Below, in pieces: positions 17,650 to 25,210 of a stretch of 64,000 nucleotides of DNA (position 1 is the first letter of the stretch; each line of letters begins with the position of its first letter). The position numbers were made by a program, and so were the translations under genes. The notes below the pieces were generated by a model that did no database searches, was not told where the DNA came from, and saw only the letters and a list, made by a program, of their open reading frames with translations. The stretch is from the NCBI GenBank assembly GCA_021847605.1, contig JAJZQN010000001.1, positions 145,476 to 209,475 on the forward strand, written 5' to 3'. This DNA comes from Pseudomonadota bacterium (GTDB lineage Bacteria; Pseudomonadota; Alphaproteobacteria; Sphingomonadales; Sphingomonadaceae).

Positions 17650-18702
17650 ATGACAGCCCCCACCGCCAGCGCTTTTTCCGCCGCCGCCTATCGTCCCATT
17701 GCTATCGCCCGATGGTTGCTGGCCGTGGCGGCGCTCGTCTTCCTGATGGTGGTGGTCGGCGGCATTACGCGCCTTACCGAATCCGGTCTGTCGATTACAC
17801 AATGGAAGCCGATCACCGGCGCCATTCCCCCACTGACCCATGACCAGTGGATGGAGGCCTTCCGCCTCTATCAGCAGATTCCGGAATATAAGCAGATCAA
17901 CAGCGCGCGGGGCATGACGCTGGGTGATTTTCAGTTCATCTTCTTCTGGGAATGGCTGCATCGCCTGATCGGGCGCCTGATCGGCGTCGCCTTCGCTCTC
18001 CCCCTGATATGGTTCGCAGTCCGCCGGGCTATCCCGCGCGGCTATGGCTGGCGGCTGGTCGCGCTGCTGGCGCTGGGCGGGTTACAGGGCGCGATCGGCT
18101 GGTGGATGGTGTCGTCAGGCCTTTCTGTGCGAACAGACGTCAGCCATTATCGGCTGGCCGTGCATCTGCTCACCGCCCTGTTCATCATGGGGGGGCTGAT
18201 CTGGACCGCGCTGGACCTGTTCGCGCTGGCGCGTTCGCCCTCGGCTGCTCCCGCAAAGCTGAAGCCTCTGGCTTTGGGGGCGATGCTGGTCCTGCTGCTC
18301 CAGTTGATGTTCGGCGCTTTCACCGCCGGTCTGGATGCGGGCTATGTCTCCAATACATGGCCGCTGATGAACGACCATCTGGTGCCGGAGGGGATTAGCT
18401 GGATGGGTTCGCTCTGGGCGACCGTGTCGTCCGACCCCTATCTGGTTCACTTCATCCATCGCTGGTGGGCTTGGGTCGCAGCTTTCGCATTGTTCACGCT
18501 GGCGCGCCGGGCAAAGCGATCCGGGGCGCGGGGCGCTTCCATCGCCATCAATGCGGCGCTCGGCACGCAAATCCTGCTGGGCATAGCTACGGTGATCAGC
18601 GGCATCGCCCTTCCGCTTGCCGTGCTGCATCAGGCTGTCGGTGCGCTGGTTGTGGCGGCCACGACATGGGGGGCGTACAGCATCGGAGTGCGGCGGGCAT
18701 GA
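17650..18702 (+). CDS. ctaA: Heme A synthase (COX15/CtaA)
   Basis: CtaA oxidises the methyl group of heme O to the formyl group of heme A for aa3 oxidases. About eight hydrophobic helices are present. Family motifs: VVVGGITRLTESGLSITQWK near the N terminus, WEWLHRLIGRLIG with a heme-ligating His, SHYRLAVHL, VHFIHRWWAW and VLHQAVGALV, giving the four expected heme-ligand histidines. Length 350 fits the type found in alphaproteobacteria. The start MTAPTASAF at 17650 fits the family; the longer frame lies under the divergent kinase promoter. It overlaps the next gene by four bases. Confidence 0.95.
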   Translation: MTAPTASAFSAAAYRPIAIARWLLAVAALVFLMVVVGGITRLTESGLSITQWKPITGAIPPLTHDQWMEAFRLYQQIPEYKQINSARGMTLGDFQFIFFWEWLHRLIGRLIGVAFALPLIWFAVRRAIPRGYGWRLVALLALGGLQGAIGWWMVSSGLSVRTDVSHYRLAVHLLTALFIMGGLIWTALDLFALARSPSAAPAKLKPLALGAMLVLLLQLMFGAFTAGLDAGYVSNTWPLMNDHLVPEGISWMGSLWATVSSDPYLVHFIHRWWAWVAAFALFTLARRAKRSGARGASIAINAALGTQILLGIATVISGIALPLAVLHQAVGALVVAATTWGAYSIGVRRA

Positions 18703-19493
18703 ACAAGGGCAAGATGCTGACCGGCATGGCCATGATGGCCAGTGCTTCGGCTGCAACGGCTGGCACGATCGCTGTACCCTTCGCGCCGCCGGTCGGACGG
18801 ACGCTCAGCTACCGGATTGAGCAGCATCGCCCGGTAGAAGGTAAGGTCAGCGAATTTACCGCGACGCGCGATCTGCGCTTCGACCGGGATGGCGAGGGTT
18901 ATGCCCTGACCGTGACGTTGCGCGCGATCGACACCAACGCGCCGCCTTCCGGTGCGGAGCCTTATCGCGCCGCGCTGGAGCCGCTCGTCGGCATCGCGAT
19001 CCGCTTCCGCCTTGACGCAAAGGGTCAGTTTATCGGCGTGGACGATATGGATGGCGTCTGGGCAAAGGTTCAGGCGGGCGTCGATGCCATCGCATCCGGT
19101 GCCCAGGGCGATCGCCAGCGCGCCGCAAAAAATATCCAGACGCTCTTCACCAGCCTCTCGCCGGAGGGGCGTCTGTCCCTGTTGTCCGGCGAGGTGCGTC
19201 CGCTATTCCTGTTTGTAGCCAGCGATGTGGAGGATGGTGCGGGGCGTGGATTGCGCACTGTTGCGGGATCGCCGCTGACCCGGCCGGTGCCGGTGGAAGG
19301 TGTGCTGAAGCTGACGGCGCAGGATGGCGACGGATTGAAACTGGAGGAAAATCTGTCGGGGCAGGGGGTGCAGGTGGCCATCCGCTATACGCTGTCGCGC
19401 GTGACGGGCTTGGTCGAAAGTCAGGAACGCAGCCTGATTGCCGGTGGGCAGATATTGGTGGAAAGCCGGAGCCTGAAATCGGCGGGAAGTTAA
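18699..19493 (+). CDS. Hypothetical secreted protein
   Basis: I do not recognise a family. The ATG overlaps the ctaA stop (ATGA), so it is translationally coupled. The N terminus has a charged start and a hydrophobic, Ala-rich stretch ending AATAG, consistent with a signal peptide. The mature part, about 240 residues, is rich in beta-like segments (RTLSYRIEQHRP, GYALTVTLRAID, VQVAIRYTLSRV) and has no cysteine, which suggests a periplasmic or outer-membrane-associated beta protein. Link to heme A synthesis is only positional. Confidence 0.75.
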   Translation: MNKGKMLTGMAMMASASAATAGTIAVPFAPPVGRTLSYRIEQHRPVEGKVSEFTATRDLRFDRDGEGYALTVTLRAIDTNAPPSGAEPYRAALEPLVGIAIRFRLDAKGQFIGVDDMDGVWAKVQAGVDAIASGAQGDRQRAAKNIQTLFTSLSPEGRLSLLSGEVRPLFLFVASDVEDGAGRGLRTVAGSPLTRPVPVEGVLKLTAQDGDGLKLEENLSGQGVQVAIRYTLSRVTGLVESQERSLIAGGQILVESRSLKSAGS

Positions 19494-19533
19494 ACGGGTA
19501 TTATTTTACCCGTCGTGAAACGCCCCGAATCTC

Positions 19534-19562
19534 TTGACTTCGCGCCCTGCTACCGTCATTAG
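19534..19562 (+). promoter_or_regulatory. Candidate promoter for rplM-rpsI
   Basis: TTGACT (19534-19539) and CATTAG (19557-19562) are separated by 17 bases and lie 65 bases before the rplM start. The -35 box is good and the -10 box is weak, so this is a reading by eye only. Confidence 0.35.
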
Positions 19563-19626
19563 CGCCCCACTTCCGGGTGTCGGCAACGGCGCCCGGTTTC
19601 ATTTTTCATTCTGGAGTATTGGCACC

Positions 19627-20106
19627 ATGAAGGCGCTGATGAAGACCACCAAGCCGGCAACCCCGGCAACGGTCGAAAAGAAGTGGATCCTGATCGACGC
19701 CGAAGGGCTGGTCGTGGGCCGTCTCGCATCGACCGTCGCGAATATCCTGCGCGGCAAGCACAAGACCAGCTTCACGCCCCACGTTGATTGCGGTGACAAT
19801 GTCATCATCATCAACGCTGGCAAGGTGAAGTTCACCGGTCGCAAGCTGACCGACAAGGTGTACTACAAGCACACCGGTTATGCCGGCGGCATCAAGGAAA
19901 CCACGCCCGCCAAGATTCTGGAAGGCCGTTTCCCCGAGCGCGTCCTGGAAAAGGCCGTTGAGCGTATGATCCCCCGTGGTCCGCTGGGCCGTCAGCAGAT
20001 GCGCAACCTGCGCATCTTCGCTGGTGCCGAACACGCCCATGAAGCCCAGAACCCCGAAGTGCTCGATTTCGCGTCGCGCAACCGTAAGAACAAGGTGGGT
20101 GCATAA
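19627..20106 (+). CDS. rplM: 50S ribosomal protein L13
   Basis: L13 is an early-assembling protein of the large ribosomal subunit. The core matches throughout: [50 protein letters not shown], and [20 protein letters not shown]. The ATG at 19627 follows a TCTGGAG ribosome site; the frame is open upstream but without similarity. The product is 159 residues, with a short N-terminal extension compared with E. coli L13. Its stop overlaps the rpsI start by one base. Confidence 0.97.
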   Translation: MKALMKTTKPATPATVEKKWILIDAEGLVVGRLASTVANILRGKHKTSFTPHVDCGDNVIIINAGKVKFTGRKLTDKVYYKHTGYAGGIKETTPAKILEGRFPERVLEKAVERMIPRGPLGRQQMRNLRIFAGAEHAHEAQNPEVLDFASRNRKNKVGA

Positions 20107-20648
20107 TGTCCGATAACCGCCAGTCTCTGTCCGACCTCGCGTCGATCGCCGCTGAAGCTGCTGCCGCTCCGGCCGCTGCTGCTCCGGTTTCGGACGTCGT
20201 TGACGCACCCGTCGCTCCGGTTCAGCCTTCGGCTCCGCTGCGTGCGCAGGAAATCGACGGCCTCGGCCGCGCCTACGCCACCGGCCGTCGTAAGGACGCC
20301 GTTGCCCGCGTCTGGGTGAAGCCCGGCACCGGCAAGATCACGGTCAATGGCCGCGATCAGGAAATCTATTTCGCTCGTCCGACCCTGCGTTTGGTGATCA
20401 ACCAGCCGTTCGGCGTGACCGAGCGTGAAGGTCAGTATGACGTGATCGCTACCGTCAAGGGCGGTGGTCTGTCGGGTCAGGCCGGCGCCGTGAAGCACGG
20501 CATCGCCCAGGCTCTGTCGAAGTACGAACCTGCGCTGCGCAGCGCGGTCAAGGCCGAAGGCTTCCTGACCCGCGACAGCCGTACCGTTGAACGTAAGAAG
20601 TACGGTAAGGCCAAGGCCCGCCGCAGCTTCCAGTTCTCGAAGCGCTAA
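20106..20648 (+). CDS. rpsI: 30S ribosomal protein S9
   Basis: S9 binds the head of the small subunit and reaches the P-site tRNA with its C-terminal tail. The core starts near residue 53 ([20 protein letters not shown]) and ends with the conserved RRSFQFSKR tail, preceded by YGKAKARR. The first 50 or so residues are an Ala/Pro-rich extension absent from the 130-residue E. coli protein. The gene overlaps rplM by one base and is followed by a clear terminator. Confidence 0.97.
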   Translation: MSDNRQSLSDLASIAAEAAAAPAAAAPVSDVVDAPVAPVQPSAPLRAQEIDGLGRAYATGRRKDAVARVWVKPGTGKITVNGRDQEIYFARPTLRLVINQPFGVTEREGQYDVIATVKGGGLSGQAGAVKHGIAQALSKYEPALRSAVKAEGFLTRDSRTVERKKYGKAKARRSFQFSKR

Positions 20649-20695
20649 GAGCATATTGCAGCATCCGGGGCGAAAGCTCTGGACGCAAAGAAAAA

Positions 20696-20721
20696 GGCGC
20701 CCGTCACCGGGCGCCTTTTTT
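20696..20721 (+). terminator. Rho-independent terminator after rpsI
   Basis: GGCGCCCG pairs perfectly with CGGGCGCC across a TCAC loop, followed by six T. Five A precede the stem, so it may also stop the convergent sugar dehydrogenase transcript. Confidence 0.92.
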
Positions 20722-20731
20722 GCTATTCGGA

Positions 20732-21862
20732 TCAGTTGATGGGCGTCAGCTTCAGCAGACGGCCCTGCGACTTGCCGCCATCCTCCAACAGCCATAATGC
20801 GCCATCCGGTCCCTGTTCCACCTCGCGGATGCGTTCGCCCATGTCCCACTGGTCGGCCTTTTCCGCCTTGTCGCCATTCAGCTTCACGCGGATCAGCGCC
20901 TTGCTCGATAGTCCGCCGATGAACAGCGATCCTTTCCACATTGGGAAAGCGGTGCCGGTATAGTAGAGAAGGCCGCCCGGTGAGATGGACGGATTCCACC
21001 AGACCTTCGGTGCCTCATATCCATCGCCCGCCTTGTGATCGGGAATGTCGCGGCCGTCATAATGGCTGCCGTTCGACGCATTGGGCCAGCCATAGTTGAG
21101 GCCCGGCTCGATGAGGTTGACCTCATCGCCGCCCTGCGGCCCCATTTCCTGTTCCCACAAGCGTCCGTCCGCATCAAAGGCAATGCCCAGCAGGTTGCGA
21201 TGACCGTATGACCAGATGGCAGGGTTGAAGCCTTTGGCGGCCAGCGGGTTGCCCGCCGCAGGTGTGCCGTCGCGGTTGAGGCGCAGCACCTTGCCCAAGG
21301 TCGATTTGGGGTCTTGCGCCGGATCGAATTTCTGCCGTTCGCCATTGGTGAAGAACAGATATTTACCATCGGGGGAAAAGGCGATCCGGCCCGAATAATG
21401 GCCATTTCCATCGACATAGGGGCTGGCGCGAAAAATAACCTGAACATTGTCCAGCTTGGTGTTTCCGTCGCTCGCCTGATTGAACACGCCCTTGGCGAGC
21501 GCCACGCCCTTCACCCCGTCGCGCGCTTCGGAAAAGCTGAAATAAACCGCCTTGTCCTTGGCGAAGGTCGGCGACAGCACGACGTCCATCAGGGCGCCCT
21601 GACCGGCGCTGTCCGATTGCGGAATGCCGGCCACGGGAATCTTGGTGCCGTTCTTCGGATCGAAGAGAATCATCTCACCGGCTTTTTCGGTGACGAGCGC
21701 CCGTCCATCCGGCAGGAATGTCATCGCCCATGGGGAATCGAAATCGGCGATGACCGATGTCTTGAACGGTTTCTCTGCCGCGGCAGCATTTTGTCCGGTG
21801 GCGTTTTCTGCCGAGCAGGCGATGAGAATGAGGGGTAGGGCGACAAGCGACAGGTGGCGCAT
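20732..21862 (-). CDS. PQQ-dependent aldose sugar dehydrogenase, lipoprotein
   Basis: These YliI/Asd-like six-bladed beta-propeller enzymes oxidise aldoses in the periplasm with pyrroloquinoline quinone. Visible features: DSPWAMTFLPDGRALVTEKAG, the NGHYSGRIAFSPDGKYLFF blade with catalytic His, SYGHRNLLGIAFD, EMGPQGGDEVNL and GLNYGWPNAS. A lipobox LILIAC with Cys16 follows the chosen ATG at 21862; the longer frame from 21919 would hide it. Length 376 is right. It is convergent with rpsI. PQQ synthesis genes are not in the window. Confidence 0.92.
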   Translation of the reverse strand: MRHLSLVALPLILIACSAENATGQNAAAAEKPFKTSVIADFDSPWAMTFLPDGRALVTEKAGEMILFDPKNGTKIPVAGIPQSDSAGQGALMDVVLSPTFAKDKAVYFSFSEARDGVKGVALAKGVFNQASDGNTKLDNVQVIFRASPYVDGNGHYSGRIAFSPDGKYLFFTNGERQKFDPAQDPKSTLGKVLRLNRDGTPAAGNPLAAKGFNPAIWSYGHRNLLGIAFDADGRLWEQEMGPQGGDEVNLIEPGLNYGWPNASNGSHYDGRDIPDHKAGDGYEAPKVWWNPSISPGGLLYYTGTAFPMWKGSLFIGGLSSKALIRVKLNGDKAEKADQWDMGERIREVEQGPDGALWLLEDGGKSQGRLLKLTPIN

Positions 21863-22048
21863 CTTGCTCTCCAATGGGGCCGTCAGGCTGGGGAATATGC
21901 GCTGGGAATGCGCGGACACGAATGTTGTTGCAGATTATTCGCACGCCGCCTATATCGGCAATGCTTCCTTACATCGTTAAACATGTCGGGGTCGCAGGTG
22001 GAACGCCTGCGGCGGCGAAAGCGCACATATGTCGTATCTGGAGATTGC

Positions 22049-22573
22049 ATGGCGGACATCGCCGAATTGACTGCATTGATCGAACCCGAGGTGAAGGCTC
22101 TGGGGTTCGACCTTGTGCGTATCAAGCTATTTGGTTCGGGCGATGAATATACGCTTCAGATCATGGCGGAAAATCCGGCAACCAAGCAGTTGGTGATCGA
22201 GGATTGCGCCGCCATTTCGCGCCGCCTGTCCGACGTGCTGGACGAGGTTGATCCGATCGAGGAGGCCTATCGCCTGGAAGTCAGTTCGCCAGGCATCGAT
22301 CGCCCGCTCACCCGTCTTCATGACTTCATGGAATGGGCGGGGCATGAGGCGAAGATCGCCGCGACCGAACTGGTCGAGGGACGCAAGGCGTTTCGCGGCA
22401 CGCTGAACGGTATCGAGGGGGATGATATTCTCTTCACCGATGCAAAGGCGGGCGACGTATCCATTCCATTTTCGCTTGTCGGCGAGGCAAAGCTGTTGCT
22501 GACCGACCGGCTGATTTCTGCTACCATGCCGCTCTCTTCCGATGGGGCGGATGAATTTGAAACCGAAGAATAA
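22049..22573 (+). CDS. rimP: Ribosome maturation factor RimP
   Basis: RimP assists assembly of the 30S subunit. The N-terminal domain (EPEVKALGFDLVRIKLFG, DCAAISRRLSDVLDEVDPI, YRLEVSSPGIDRPL) is diagnostic, followed by the Sm-like C-terminal domain. Starting at the ATG at 22049 gives the usual N terminus MADIAELTALIEPEV; upstream frame has no similarity. It opens the rimP-nusA-ylxR-infB-rbfA operon, 14 bases before nusA. Confidence 0.95.
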   Translation: MADIAELTALIEPEVKALGFDLVRIKLFGSGDEYTLQIMAENPATKQLVIEDCAAISRRLSDVLDEVDPIEEAYRLEVSSPGIDRPLTRLHDFMEWAGHEAKIAATELVEGRKAFRGTLNGIEGDDILFTDAKAGDVSIPFSLVGEAKLLLTDRLISATMPLSSDGADEFETEE

Positions 22574-22587
22574 GGGTTCATAAAGTC

Positions 22588-24162
22588 ATGGCCAACGCCA
22601 TTTCCGCCAATCGGGCCGAACTGATAGCCATTGCCAACAGCGTGGCGAGCGAAAAGATGATCGACAAGGCCATCGTCATTGAGGCGATGGAAGACGCGAT
22701 TCAGCGCGCCGCCCGCGCCCGTTACGGTGCCGAAAACGACATTCGTGCCAAGCTGGACCCCGATAGCGGCGACCTGCGTCTTTGGCGCGTTGTCGAAGTC
22801 GTTGAGCAGGTGGACGATTATTTCAAGCAGGTGGACCTGAAGCAGGCTGCCAAGCTGAAGAAGGACGCCGTAGTCGGCGACTTCATCGTTGATCCGCTGC
22901 CTCCGATCGACCTGGGTCGTATCGATGCCCAGTCGGCCAAGCAGGTCATCTTCCAGAAGGTGCGCGACGCCGAGCGTGAGCGTCAGCATGAGGAATATAA
23001 GGACCGCGTGGGTGAGATCATCACTGGCGTCGTCAAGTCGGTCGAATTCGGTCATGTCGTCGTCAATCTCGGCCGCGCCGAAGGCGTGATCCGCCGTGAT
23101 CAGCAGATCCCGCGTGAAGTGGTTCGCGTCGGCGATCGCATCCGCTCGGTCGTGCTGAATGTGCGTCGTGAAAATCGCGGTCCGCAGATTTTCCTCAGCC
23201 GCGCGCATCCCGAATTCATGAAGAAGCTGTTCGCGCAGGAAGTCCCCGAAATCTATGATGGTGTCATCACCATCATGGCGGCTGCTCGCGATCCGGGTTC
23301 GCGCGCCAAGATCGGCGTCATCAGCCGTGACGGCAGCATCGATCCGGTCGGCGCCTGCGTCGGCATGAAGGGTAGCCGCGTTCAGGCCGTCGTGCAGGAA
23401 ATGCAGGGCGAAAAAATCGACATCATCCCCTGGTCGGAAGACACGGCGACCTTCGTCGTCAACGCGCTTCAGCCTGCCCAGGTCAGCCGCGTTGTCATCG
23501 ATGAGGAAGAAGAGCGCATCGAAGTCGTCGTTCCCGACGATCAGCTCTCGCTCGCCATCGGTCGTCGCGGTCAGAATGTCCGCCTTGCCAGCCAGTTGAC
23601 CGGCAAGGCCATCGACATCATGACCGAGGCTGACGCCAGCGAAAAGCGTCAGAAGGAATTCGTCGCCCGCTCCGAAATGTTCCAGAATGAACTCGACGTT
23701 GACGAAACCCTCTCGCAGCTTCTGGTCGCCGAAGGCTTTGGCGAACTGGAAGAGGTCGCTTATGTCAGCATCGACGAACTGGCTTCGATCGAAGGCTTCG
23801 ACGATGATCTGGCCGGCGAGCTTCAGAGTCGTGCGCTCGAAGCGCTCGACCGTCGCGAACAGGCCGCCCGTGAGGAACGTACGGCTTTGGGCGTCGAAGA
23901 CGCACTGGCCGAAATGCCTCATCTGACCGAAGCGATGCTGGTCACGCTGGGTAAAGCGGGCATCAAGACGCTCGACGATCTTGCAGACCTCGCCACCGAC
24001 GAACTGGTGCAGAAGAAGCGTCTGGATCAGCGCCGTCGCAAGCCGGATGCCAAAGAGAAAGAGGACAAGGGCGGCATTTTGGCGACCTATGGCCTGTCCG
24101 ACGAGCAGGGCAATGAAATCATCATGGCCGCTCGCGCTCACTGGTTCGAAGAGGAAGCATAA
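22588..24162 (+). CDS. nusA: Transcription termination/antitermination factor NusA
   Basis: NusA binds RNA polymerase and controls pausing, termination and antitermination. Order: N-terminal polymerase-binding domain (about 1-125), S1 domain (GEIITGVVKSVEFGHVVVNL), two KH domains (PVGACVGMKGSRVQAVVQEM and LSLAIGRRGQNVRLASQLTG) and C-terminal helix-hairpin-helix/acidic repeats of alphaproteobacteria (LGKAGIKTLDDLADLATDEL). Length 524 is standard. The next gene, a tautomerase, starts six bases after its stop. Confidence 0.97.
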   Translation: MANAISANRAELIAIANSVASEKMIDKAIVIEAMEDAIQRAARARYGAENDIRAKLDPDSGDLRLWRVVEVVEQVDDYFKQVDLKQAAKLKKDAVVGDFIVDPLPPIDLGRIDAQSAKQVIFQKVRDAERERQHEEYKDRVGEIITGVVKSVEFGHVVVNLGRAEGVIRRDQQIPREVVRVGDRIRSVVLNVRRENRGPQIFLSRAHPEFMKKLFAQEVPEIYDGVITIMAAARDPGSRAKIGVISRDGSIDPVGACVGMKGSRVQAVVQEMQGEKIDIIPWSEDTATFVVNALQPAQVSRVVIDEEEERIEVVVPDDQLSLAIGRRGQNVRLASQLTGKAIDIMTEADASEKRQKEFVARSEMFQNELDVDETLSQLLVAEGFGELEEVAYVSIDELASIEGFDDDLAGELQSRALEALDRREQAAREERTALGVEDALAEMPHLTEAMLVTLGKAGIKTLDDLADLATDELVQKKRLDQRRRKPDAKEKEDKGGILATYGLSDEQGNEIIMAARAHWFEEEA

Positions 24163-24168
24163 GTCTCC

Positions 24169-24402
24169 ATGCCCTTTGTCGACATCCGCTTGGCTGGCCA
24201 AGCGACTCGCGAGCAGAAAGCTGCGATCGTCGCTGACGTCACCCGGTCGCTCGTAGAGCGGCTGGGCAAGCCGGCGGCTGCCGTTCAGGTGGTGATTTCT
24301 GAAATCTCGACTGAAAATTATGGCGCCGGCGGTCAATTGATCGCCGACCGCGATGCCCCTCATTCAAGGGAGGACGCCAATGTTGCGGACACTCCCCAAT
24401 GA
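24169..24402 (+). CDS. 4-oxalocrotonate tautomerase family protein
   Basis: After the initiator Met comes the catalytic Pro1 (PFVDIRLAGQATREQKAAIV), as in 4-OT tautomerases that interconvert enol and keto acids. The core continues VTRSLVERLGKPAAAVQVVI and NYGAGGQLI; the last 15 residues are an extra charged tail. The protein is 77 residues against about 62 for minimal 4-OT enzymes. It lies between nusA and ylxR, six bases after nusA, an unusual place for a catabolic-type enzyme; the substrate is unknown. Confidence 0.88.
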   Translation: MPFVDIRLAGQATREQKAAIVADVTRSLVERLGKPAAAVQVVISEISTENYGAGGQLIADRDAPHSREDANVADTPQ

Positions 24403-24465
24403 GAGAATAAGCGCATCCCATAGCGTTGGACTTGCCCTTTCATCCGTTTTGGCGGAGGGGCACGC

Positions 24466-25128
24466 ATGACCGAACGCAAATGTATATTGAGTGGCGACCG
24501 CGCCGATCCCGAAACCCTGATCCGCCTTGCGATCGGTCCCGAAGGGCAGGTGCTGCCTGACATTCGGGCCAAGGCGCCGGGGCGGGGGGCGTGGGTCGGC
24601 GTGACACGTGTCGAACTGGAAGCCGCCCTTGCCAAGGGCAAGCTGAAGGGCGCTTTGGCGCGTTCTTTTAAGGAGGGGGCGCTTCAGATCCCCGATACTC
24701 TGCCGGACATGATCGAGGATGGCCTGCGTAAGGCGCTGCTCGACAGGCTCGGGCTGGAGGCGCGGGCTTCGATGGTGCTGACCGGCTCTGAAAAAATCGA
24801 TGTGGCGTGCCGTAAAGGTCAGGTGCAATTGCTGTTGCACGCAGCCGACGCAGCGGTTGACGGCAATCGCAAGCTGGATCAGGCCTATCGCGTCGGACAA
24901 GAGGCGGAAGGCACGGATTTGGCAGGTATCACCTTGCCTGTGGACCGGAACGCCCTATCTATGGCAATGGGGCGGGACAATGTCGTCCATATCGCGGTGA
25001 CCGACTCGCGGGCTGCTTTGCGCCTGCGCGCGGCCATAGGCCGCTTGGAAAGCTATCTGGGTTGCGCTAACGGGGCGCCAGTGCATGGGGAGCATGTCTC
25101 CGCTGATGCGCCGGTCGTTCCTGAATAG
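24466..25128 (+). CDS. YlxR (DUF448) and L7Ae-like RNA-binding protein
   Basis: The N-terminal part (about 1-85) is DUF448/YlxR, with TERKCILSGDRADPETLIRL and GRGAWVGVTRVELEAAL. The C-terminal part (about 95-200) looks like an L7Ae/YlxQ fold (SMVLTGSEKIDVACRKGQV, LPVDRNALSMAMGRDNVVHI). Fused versions of about 220 residues are usual in alphaproteobacteria, while Firmicutes have two genes (ylxR, ylxQ). The role is RNA binding in transcription or ribosome biogenesis. A GGCGGAGGGG ribosome site precedes the ATG. Confidence 0.92.
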   Translation: MTERKCILSGDRADPETLIRLAIGPEGQVLPDIRAKAPGRGAWVGVTRVELEAALAKGKLKGALARSFKEGALQIPDTLPDMIEDGLRKALLDRLGLEARASMVLTGSEKIDVACRKGQVQLLLHAADAAVDGNRKLDQAYRVGQEAEGTDLAGITLPVDRNALSMAMGRDNVVHIAVTDSRAALRLRAAIGRLESYLGCANGAPVHGEHVSADAPVVPE

Positions 25129-25210
25129 GCGTTGCCCGGCAGCATTGAAGACGAAGAGGGCGTCGGCGGGCCTATCGCCGAAGCGGAAGTGAAGGGTTAA
25201 GTTCGATCGT

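Noticed and set aside
22318..24363. 681-codon open frame antisense to nusA
   Set aside because: Shadow of nusA and rimP, with repetitive Asp/His/Phe-rich translation typical of antisense frames.
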